Of a stretch of DNA of 52,610 nt, positions 8,535 to 15,421 are shown one piece after another (positions within the stretch are counted from its first letter, which is position 1; each line of letters opens with the position of its first letter). Position numbers and translations under genes: made by a program. The notes beneath the pieces were generated by a model, which saw only the letters and a program-made list of their open reading frames with translations, was not told the DNA's origin and did no database searches. Source of the stretch: Deltaproteobacteria bacterium (GTDB lineage Bacteria > Desulfobacterota > Dissulfuribacteria > Dissulfuribacterales > UBA3076); assembly GCA_003194485.1 (NCBI GenBank), contig PQXD01000002.1:1-52610 (forward strand), in the 5' to 3' direction.

Positions 8535-9503
8535 ATGGGCAACACATGCTTCAAAGAGCTTTTTACACGGTACAACGCCAATCCCATCATCCAGGCAAGG
8601 GATATCCCCTACCAGGCCAACTCGGTTTTTAATGCCGGGGCTACCCGTGTCGGCGACGACACCTTGCTGCTGATGCGCGTTGAAGACCGCAGGGGGATTT
8701 CACATCTTACAGCGGCGTGCAGCCGGGACGGTATAACCGAGTGGCGGATCGATGCCGAACCAACGCTGCCGGCCAGCCCGCAAAATTATCCCGAAGAAAT
8801 CTGGGGGATTGAAGATCCAAGGGTCACGCGCATCGAAACCCTGGATTTATGGGCCGTAGTTTATACGGCCTATTCCAGAGGCGGGCCGCTGGTCTCCCTG
8901 GCAACCACGAGAGATTTTAAGACCTTCGAGCGCAAGGGGGTTGTCATGCCGCCGGAAGACAAGGACGCCGCCCTCTTTCCGGTGCAGTTCAGCGGCCGCT
9001 GGGCCATGCTCCATCGACCGGTTCCCGGATTTGCCGGTGTCGGGGCGCACATCTGGATCTCCTTCAGCCCGGACATGAAGCACTGGGGCGATCATCAAAT
9101 TCTCATTCCGGCACGCAAGGGCGGATGGTGGGATGCCAACAAGGTCGGCCTTTCCCCGCCGCCGCTGCGGACCGAAAAAGGTTGGCTGGTCCTTTATCAC
9201 GGGGTCCGGAACACGGCCGGCGGCTGTATCTACCGCCTGGGCCTGGCGCTTCTGGATCTTGAAGATCCGACCAGGCTGTTGGCGCGATCCGACGAATGGG
9301 TTTTTGCGCCGGAAGAAGATTACGAGGTAGCCGGTGACGTCGACAAAGTGATCTTTCCCTGCGGTTGGGTGACCGAGGGAGACGATGTCCGGCTCTACTA
9401 CGGCTGTGCTGACAAATGCATCGCTCTGGCCATGGCACGTGTGCCGGAACTTTTAGATTGGCTTGAGAAGCACGATCAACAGGAAAGGAGGGTCTGGAGT
9501 TAG
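8535..9503 (+). CDS. GH130-family beta-mannoside phosphorylase (first copy)
   Basis: Five-bladed propeller of 322 residues. GH130 enzymes phosphorolyse beta-mannosides to release alpha-mannose-1-phosphate. Hallmarks: RYNANPIIQARDIPY at the N-terminus, IWGIEDPRVT holding the catalytic Asp, VYTAYSRGG, HIWISFSPDMKHWG, and LVLYHGVRNTAGGCIYRLG in the later blades. No signal peptide, so cytoplasmic, implying an internal substrate. It is followed within the same operon by a second, diverged member at 10841. Linkage specificity (beta-1,2, 1,4 or mannosyl-glucose) cannot be read from sequence by eye. Its product Man-1-P is the substrate of the guanylyltransferase at 11811. Confidence 0.88.
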   Translation: MGNTCFKELFTRYNANPIIQARDIPYQANSVFNAGATRVGDDTLLLMRVEDRRGISHLTAACSRDGITEWRIDAEPTLPASPQNYPEEIWGIEDPRVTRIETLDLWAVVYTAYSRGGPLVSLATTRDFKTFERKGVVMPPEDKDAALFPVQFSGRWAMLHRPVPGFAGVGAHIWISFSPDMKHWGDHQILIPARKGGWWDANKVGLSPPPLRTEKGWLVLYHGVRNTAGGCIYRLGLALLDLEDPTRLLARSDEWVFAPEEDYEVAGDVDKVIFPCGWVTEGDDVRLYYGCADKCIALAMARVPELLDWLEKHDQQERRVWS

Positions 9504-9507
9504 TCTT

Positions 9508-10860
9508 ATGAAGATCGCTATGCTTTCGCCCATTGCCTGGCGCACGCCCCCGAGGCATTACGGTCCCTGGGAGAATGTGGTTTCCCTGCTGACCGAGGGC
9601 CTGGTGGACCGCGGTATCGAGGTGACCTTGTTTGCCACTGGTGATTCACAAACCAAGGGCCGACTGCGAAGTGTTTGTCCCAGGGGGTATGAAGAAGACC
9701 CCGATCTTCTGCCAAAGGTGTGGGAGTGTTTGCACATATCCGAGGTGTTTGAGCAGGGTGAACGGTTCGACCTGATTCACAACCATTTTGATTATCTGCC
9801 GCTGACCTATACGGGCATGACCACGACACCAGTGGTGACCACCATTCACGGATTCTCGTCGCCCAAAATCCTGCCGGTGTATCAAAAGTACAACAAAAAC
9901 ACATTCTACGTGGCCATCAGCGAGTCTGACAAGTCTCCGGATCTGGATTACATTGCCACCATCCATCACGGCATTGATCTGCATCGATTCTCGTTCCAAC
10001 CGGACCATGGGGATTACCTTCTCTTTTTCGGCCGCATCCATCCTGAAAAAGGGGTGCGGGAATGTATCGATGTGGCCAGGCTGACCGGAATGAAGCTTAT
10101 TCTGGCCGGCATTGTTCAGGATCGGGAATACTTTGAGACACAAATCAGCCCCCATTTGGACAATGACCGCATCCGCTATGTGGGCAGCGCTGGACCGGAA
10201 GAGCGCGACAAACTTTTAGGCGGCGCCTTTGCCCTTTTGCATCCCATCAGTTTCGACGAACCTTTCGGTCTTTCAGTGGTGGAGGCCATGGCCTGCGGCA
10301 CACCGGTGGTCGCCTTTTCCCGGGGAAGCATGCCGGAAATCGTCGCCGACGGTGTGACGGGTTACCTGACCGCTGATACCGAGGAAATGGCCCGGTTTGT
10401 TCCAAAGGTGAAAGACCTTGACCGCCGGAAGTGTCGCCAATGGGTCGAGGAGCGGTTCAGCGCGGACCGCATGATAACCGATTATGTCAGGGTTTATGAA
10501 AGGATCATCCAGCAGACCAAACGTGAGGACCACCGGCCTTGGGGCTTTTATGAGATTCTTTCAGACAGCGCGGATCACAAGGTCAAACGGATCACCGTCT
10601 ACCCAGGCCAGCGTCTGAGTTACCAGCGTCATTTCCGGCGCTCCGAGCATTGGTATGTTATCAGAGGAAAAGCGGTGGTGACAAAAAACAATGAAGATAT
10701 CGAATTGATATCCGGCCAGGCCATTGATTTGCCTGTGCGGACATGGCACCGCATCCGGAATCCGGGCACTGAGGATATGGTCTTCATCGAGGTGCAGACC
10801 GGCGATTATTTCGGCGAGGATGATATTGAAAGGTCGGAGGATGACTACGGGAGAATATAG
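9508..10860 (+). CDS. GT4 glycosyltransferase fused to a phosphomannose-isomerase cupin
   Basis: 450 residues with two parts. Residues 1 to ~345 are GT4: MLSPIAWRTPPRHYGPWENV, FFGRIHPEKGVRECIDVA, and the donor site HPISFDEPFGLSVVEAMACG with FDEPFGLSVVE as E-x7-E. Residues ~350-450 are a cupin of the type II mannose-6-phosphate isomerase family: RPWGFYEILSD, YPGQRLSYQRHFRRSEHWYV, GQAIDLPVRTWHRIRNPG. That domain is normally the C-terminus of ManC/AlgA-type guanylyltransferases, and the guanylyltransferase of this operon lacks it. Start ATG 9508 has GGAG 8 bases upstream; the open frame reaches back to 9463 inside the previous gene. Its 3' end overlaps the next gene by 20 bases. Confidence 0.88.
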   Translation: MKIAMLSPIAWRTPPRHYGPWENVVSLLTEGLVDRGIEVTLFATGDSQTKGRLRSVCPRGYEEDPDLLPKVWECLHISEVFEQGERFDLIHNHFDYLPLTYTGMTTTPVVTTIHGFSSPKILPVYQKYNKNTFYVAISESDKSPDLDYIATIHHGIDLHRFSFQPDHGDYLLFFGRIHPEKGVRECIDVARLTGMKLILAGIVQDREYFETQISPHLDNDRIRYVGSAGPEERDKLLGGAFALLHPISFDEPFGLSVVEAMACGTPVVAFSRGSMPEIVADGVTGYLTADTEEMARFVPKVKDLDRRKCRQWVEERFSADRMITDYVRVYERIIQQTKREDHRPWGFYEILSDSADHKVKRITVYPGQRLSYQRHFRRSEHWYVIRGKAVVTKNNEDIELISGQAIDLPVRTWHRIRNPGTEDMVFIEVQTGDYFGEDDIERSEDDYGRI

Positions 10861-11792
10861 AGATCCGATTGTCAAGCGTTACGAGAAAAACCCCATCCTG
10901 ACTAGGCACGATGTGCCCTATCCGGTGGAGACGGTGCACAACGCCGGCGTGGTCAAGCACGATGGGGTATACGAGATGCTTTTCAGATCCCATCTGCGAA
11001 ACGGCCGATCGATCATCGGTCTGGCGGAAAGCAGGGATGGGTTGCGTTTTGCGGTCAGACCGGAGCCGTTCATAATCCCGGCCAAGGCCGAGCCGTTCGC
11101 AACCTATGAGGAATATGGTGTGGAAGACCCGCGGATCTGTGCTATGGAGGGCGAGTACCTGATCACTTACTCTGCGTATTCCAGATACGGTGTACGCGTG
11201 GCCCTGGCCAAGACAAGAGACTTTGAGCGTCTCGAGCGCGTCGCATTGATCACCCAGGCGGACTATCGTAACGTGGTCATCTTCCCGGAGAAGTTCAACG
11301 GTCGCTATGCCCGTCTGGATCGACCCCATTCCGAAATATCACCATGGTCCATATGGATTTCCTTTTCGCCGGATCTGGTTCATTGGGGGGATGCCAAGGT
11401 CGTCATCAAGCCCTTGGCCTATCATTGGGACGAAATGAAGCTCGGACCGGGCGCCACGCCCATCAAGACCGAAAAGGGATGGCTGAACATTTTTCACGGT
11501 GTGTTTAAAACCATGAACGGGGCCGTTTATCGGCTCGGCGCGGCGCTTCATGATCTGCATGACCCTTCCAGGGTCCTCGGGGTGGCGGACGATTGGATTC
11601 TTCAACCCGAGTGACCTTTGGGAAGTCAGCGGTTATGTCCATAACGTCGTCTTCTGTTGCGGAGCGGTGGCGGAAGACGACGGGACGCTGAAGATCTATT
11701 GGGGCGGAGCGGATTCGGTTATGTGCGTCGGAACCGCGATGATTGAGGATTTGGTGGATTTGTGCCTCTCAAATCCCCGTCCCGCGCTTTGA
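10841..11792 (+). pseudogene. GH130-family phosphorylase (second copy), frameshifted
   Basis: Two frames join into one ~316-residue GH130 protein: 10841-11614 and 11550-11792. The first ends DDWILQPE-stop; the family continues with DLWEVSGYVHNVVFCCG, found in the other frame. Removing the single T at 11612 (GAG-T-GAC) restores QPEDLWEVSGYV. Hallmarks are RYEKNPILTRHDVPYP, YGVEDPRICAMEG with the catalytic Asp, IWISFSPDLVHWGD and LNIFHGVFKTMNGAVYRLG. Start ATG 10841 overlaps the previous gene by 20 bases. As written the last blade is cut off and the enzyme should be inactive; a sequencing error remains possible. Expected reaction as for the first copy. Confidence 0.82.
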
Positions 11793-11810
11793 GCCAGGTG
11801 AGGTGAGATA

Positions 11811-12893
11811 ATGGAGAACATTGATAAGAATCTGGTGGCCGTCATCATGGCCGGAGGCGTGGGAACGCGCTTCTGGCCACTCAGCACGCACGAGAAACCC
11901 AAGCAGTTCATCCAGCTCTTCGACGAGCGGAGCCTGCTGCAAAAAAGCTACGACCGCGTGGCGGGAATCGTTCCGGATGAACGAATCATCGTTTTGACCA
12001 ATGAGCATTTTACCTCTTTGGTCAGCGAGCAGCTTCCCAAAGTGCCCATTCAAAACATCATCGGCGAGCCCGAGCGAAAGGACACCGCCGCCGCGGTTTG
12101 TCTCGGCACCCTGGTCGCCATGAAGCGCTTCGGCAATCCGGTGATCATCGTGTTGACAGCGGATCATTTGATAGAGCCTGTCGATCTGTTTCAGCGGACG
12201 ATGCTTTCGGCGGTTGAAGCGGCCCGAAAAACCGGCGCGCTTTATACCTTCGGGATCAGGCCGACCTATCCGGCCACAGGTTACGGTTATTTGGAGATCG
12301 GCGAAAAAACAGCCGAGGACGGCGGGATAGAGCATTTTCGTCTCATCTCGTTCAAGGAAAAGCCAAACGCGGAAACCGCCGGCCGGTATCTGGAATCCGG
12401 CCGGTACTTGTGGAACTCGGGCATGTTCGTCTGGACCGCGGACGCCATTTTTGGTGAATTGATGTTGCATCTTCCAGAATATGTCGAGCACCTGAACAAG
12501 GCCGTTGAGAAAATGGGAACGGCGCAATGGGACGAGGCCCTGCGAAACCGGTTTGCGGCGCTCAAACGAATTTCCATCGATTTCGCCGTCATGGAAAAGG
12601 CGCGTGATGTCCGCTGTGTGACCGGTGAATTCTCGTGGAAGGATGTCGGCGGGTGGCTGGCGATTCAGGATTTTTTGGCATGCGATGCGAACGGGAATTA
12701 TATCAAGGGCCGGGTTCACGCCTTGGACGCCCAGGGCAATCTGGTATTCTGCGACCAGCCGCATGAGACGCTGGCCCTGGTGGGCGTCAGCGATGTGGTG
12801 GTAGTCCGTGCCGGCGTGAAGACCCTGGTCGCCCACAAGGACCGCTTGGAAGATGTGAAGCAGATTGTCGAGTCCATGCTCGCACAATCATAG
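11811..12893 (+). CDS. manC: Mannose-1-phosphate guanylyltransferase (GDP-mannose pyrophosphorylase)
   Basis: 360 residues; makes GDP-mannose from mannose-1-P and GTP. Signature VIMAGGVGTRFWPLS (residues 11-25, nucleotide loop), PERKDTAAAVCLGT, VLTADHLI, FKEKPNAETA and WNSGMFVW are all present. The length matches the guanylyltransferase part alone; the C-terminal isomerase domain of bifunctional ManC/AlgA is absent and is instead attached to the glycosyltransferase at 9508. AGGTGAG precedes the ATG. Last gene of the plus-strand operon; 16 bases after its stop lies a remnant of the MITE family. Confidence 0.93.
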   Translation: MENIDKNLVAVIMAGGVGTRFWPLSTHEKPKQFIQLFDERSLLQKSYDRVAGIVPDERIIVLTNEHFTSLVSEQLPKVPIQNIIGEPERKDTAAAVCLGTLVAMKRFGNPVIIVLTADHLIEPVDLFQRTMLSAVEAARKTGALYTFGIRPTYPATGYGYLEIGEKTAEDGGIEHFRLISFKEKPNAETAGRYLESGRYLWNSGMFVWTADAIFGELMLHLPEYVEHLNKAVEKMGTAQWDEALRNRFAALKRISIDFAVMEKARDVRCVTGEFSWKDVGGWLAIQDFLACDANGNYIKGRVHALDAQGNLVFCDQPHETLALVGVSDVVVVRAGVKTLVAHKDRLEDVKQIVESMLAQS

Positions 12894-12908
12894 GGATTGG
12901 ATGTTACG

Positions 12909-12936
12909 TGGGACCACTGGTTCACCGGATACTTAC
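12909..12936 (+). repeat. MITE right-end remnant
   Basis: TGGGACCACTGGTTCACCGG followed by ATACTTAC corresponds to the right terminus of the 196-bp element (GGACCACGGGTTCACCGAATATTTAC-type end) with a few changes. No left end is found. It marks the 3' border of the mannose cluster. Confidence 0.7.
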
Positions 12937-12952
12937 TGTTACGAGTTTCGGG

Positions 12953-14554
12953 TTACGAGCCTATCAGCCGCCTTATAATTTTGTTGATGATTTCATTGAA
13001 TTCGGTCAGTTTTAAGACATAAGCCGATATACCGTATGAAACAACGCCTAGTGACACAGATACGAATACCTTGACGGTTAAAAGCCATATCCCCGGACTG
13101 CCTGCGATGCGAATCTGTGTCCACCACACCAGCAGGCCCATTATGCCCGAGGCGGCGAGGATTTTTGTCAGGGACATGAAAAGCCTGCCTGCAGGATATC
13201 CGCCTATCTTTTTATAAAGCACCGCGGCCAGGAGCATGAAGTTGAGTATCATGGTGGCGGAGGTGGAAAGCGCTATGGCCCTGTGCTGCAATCTGTCCAG
13301 TGTGGCAAGTATGATGCATATATTGAGTACTACTGCCAAAAAGCTTCCCATGACCGGCCACCGGGTGTCATTCAGGGCATAGAACACCGGCACTACTATC
13401 TTTACCGCCGCATAGGCAAGAAGGCCGATGGAATAGAACCTCAAGGCCTGGGCAGTCATGAAAGTGTCTGACTGGGTAAACCTGCCGTGCTCGAAGATGA
13501 GTCCCACTATGGGTTCTGCCAGGACCCACAGCCCCACGGCAGCTGGAATCGTGAGGGCAAAGGCCAGGGTGAGAGACGAAACCAGCGTATCACCCAGCAG
13601 TTTAAGGTCTTTTTCAGTTGCCAGCCTTGCCACGACAGGGAGCGTTGCCATGGAGACAGCCACACCAAAGAGACCTATCGGGAACTGTACGAGCCGGAAT
13701 GCGTAATTCAGCCAGGCAACACTCCCCTCTGCGCAGCGAGAGGCGAAATTTGTATTTACAAAGATGTTGATCTGGGTTGCGGAAAGACCTATTACGGCGG
13801 GTACTATCAGCCGGCCTATGTGTTTCAGCCCAGGGTCCGCCAGATCCATCACGGGCTTTATTCTGAACCCCTGGCGCAGAATGACAGGGACCTGTACTCC
13901 CATTTGAGACAGACCGCCCAGCAGGGTCCCTATAGCCATACCCGCTATGGCCGGTTTCCCCCACAATGGAAACAGCAACGCAAGCCCTCCACCCACCACT
14001 ATGGATGTCATGTTGAAGCAACTGGATGCAAAAGACGGGATAAAAAAGTAACCTCTTGTGTTCAGTATCCCCATGAGGAGGGATGAAAGGGAAACCAATA
14101 GCAGGAAGGGAAACATTATGATTGTCAGCCGCCGTGTGAGCTCCACTTTGCCGGCGACTTTGGCAAAATCCGGGGCGAGCAGCATTACCAGTTCATTGGA
14201 AAAGATCATGCCGAGAATCACGGTCAGGGAAACCACCACGGTGAGTACTGCCAGGACGTTGTTTACAAGGCGCCAGGTCTCCTCTCTCGAGCGCTTTTGA
14301 TCGTATTCGGTAAAGACCGTGACAAATGCCGCGCTCAGGGCACCTTCTGCAAAAAGGTCCCTCAGAAGATTGGGTATCCGGAAGGCCACAACAAAGGCGT
14401 CCATTGCGGTACCCGCACCGAAGAGGCCTGCAAGCACCTGCTCCCTCACGAGGCCCAATATACGGGAAAAGAATACGGCAATACTCACCGATCCTGCCGA
14501 CCGTGCGAGATGGGCGGCGTTTCCATCATGATTGGACGTGCGTTGCGGACTCAA
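12953..14554 (-). CDS. murJ: Lipid II flippase MurJ (MviN)
   Basis: 533 residues, polytopic membrane protein with about 14 hydrophobic segments, the MATE/MOP-type MurJ fold. It moves lipid II across the inner membrane for peptidoglycan synthesis. Recognisable are SRILGLVREQVLAGLFGAG and AFRIPNLLRDLFAEGALSAA near the N-terminus (MurJ signature), then WLNYAFRLVQFPIGLFGVA. The apparent start is TTG 14554, 10 bases after the DUF89 stop, with only a weak ribosome binding site. Read with DUF89 and CysK-CysRS as one minus-strand unit. Confidence 0.93.
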   Translation of the reverse strand: MSPQRTSNHDGNAAHLARSAGSVSIAVFFSRILGLVREQVLAGLFGAGTAMDAFVVAFRIPNLLRDLFAEGALSAAFVTVFTEYDQKRSREETWRLVNNVLAVLTVVVSLTVILGMIFSNELVMLLAPDFAKVAGKVELTRRLTIIMFPFLLLVSLSSLLMGILNTRGYFFIPSFASSCFNMTSIVVGGGLALLFPLWGKPAIAGMAIGTLLGGLSQMGVQVPVILRQGFRIKPVMDLADPGLKHIGRLIVPAVIGLSATQINIFVNTNFASRCAEGSVAWLNYAFRLVQFPIGLFGVAVSMATLPVVARLATEKDLKLLGDTLVSSLTLAFALTIPAAVGLWVLAEPIVGLIFEHGRFTQSDTFMTAQALRFYSIGLLAYAAVKIVVPVFYALNDTRWPVMGSFLAVVLNICIILATLDRLQHRAIALSTSATMILNFMLLAAVLYKKIGGYPAGRLFMSLTKILAASGIMGLLVWWTQIRIAGSPGIWLLTVKVFVSVSLGVVSYGISAYVLKLTEFNEIINKIIRRLIGS

Positions 14555-14564
14555 GATTGCCTGA

Positions 14565-15413
14565 TTAGTTCAGATAGCGGGAAGCAAGGACCAGATCACC
14601 TTTTTTTACTCCGAGGTGTCTTGCCACTACATCACATTTCGCCTTCAGAAAGAAAAAGACAGGGGCATCCGATTCCGACAGGGTCTCGAAGTTCCCCTGA
14701 CCTTTGCTGATAACGACAGGGGCCTTCCTGAACAGCTCACTGAATTCAGGAGTACACTGGTCCAGCACTGTACCGGGAGCAGCGCATCCGGATGAAATGA
14801 TGGTTGCTACTTTGTCAAGCCCTGCTGCCAGAGCGTCTTCCCTGGTAGCATCGTTGATTATCGGCCTTTCCCTGACTATATAAGTTGTGGGACGGGCCAG
14901 GGTCTCTATCAGCAGGCGGTCAAAGACCGTCTCACCGGCGTTGTCACCCAGATAGAGTATCCATTCTGCCCCGGTTACCGCCTTTTTAAATTCCTCTTCA
15001 TCCCGTCGGCCAAAAGACTGCTCCATTATTTTTTCAATCTCTGATTCCAGGTCATGACTTGATGGTACGCCGAAATCAATGACGTTTCCCGTTATGGCAA
15101 GACGTATAGCAAGCCCCAAAGGGTCTTCTGATTCCGAGACATCCTTTTTCAGCCGGGGATAAAGGGCAAGTGCCTTCTCAGTACTTTGTTTTTTCACTGT
15201 CTTAAAAGGGTCTGTTTTGCCTGTATAGCTGTTTATAAGATCATATACCATCACCGCGGTCTTGGGCGGCGGATCATCCAGCTTGATATTTCTGATTTTC
15301 TCCCCCAGATCCATCAGCAGTCTCAGGATTTTCTCGTCGGAAAGGCCTGCCAGACGGCCGGCTCTCAAGGCCTGGAGCATAAAACAGGGAATGCAGTCCA
15401 AAAATGTGCGCAT
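14565..15413 (-). CDS. DUF89 (ARMT1-like) metal-dependent phosphatase family protein
   Basis: 282 residues of the DUF89 family, whose studied members are Mn/Ni-dependent phosphatases acting on sugar phosphates and other damaged or excess phosphometabolites. Visible: N-terminal CIPCFMLQALRA with a CxxC pair, the metal site LGDNAGETVFDRLLIE, and KGQGNFETL in the C-terminal lobe. GGAGG lies 12 bases before the ATG at 15413, overlapping the end of the upstream cysK-cysS gene; murJ follows closely. Cytoplasmic. Substrate unknown. Confidence 0.85.
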   Translation of the reverse strand: MRTFLDCIPCFMLQALRAGRLAGLSDEKILRLLMDLGEKIRNIKLDDPPPKTAVMVYDLINSYTGKTDPFKTVKKQSTEKALALYPRLKKDVSESEDPLGLAIRLAITGNVIDFGVPSSHDLESEIEKIMEQSFGRRDEEEFKKAVTGAEWILYLGDNAGETVFDRLLIETLARPTTYIVRERPIINDATREDALAAGLDKVATIISSGCAAPGTVLDQCTPEFSELFRKAPVVISKGQGNFETLSESDAPVFFFLKAKCDVVARHLGVKKGDLVLASRYLN

Positions 15414-15421
15414 ATTTTTTT

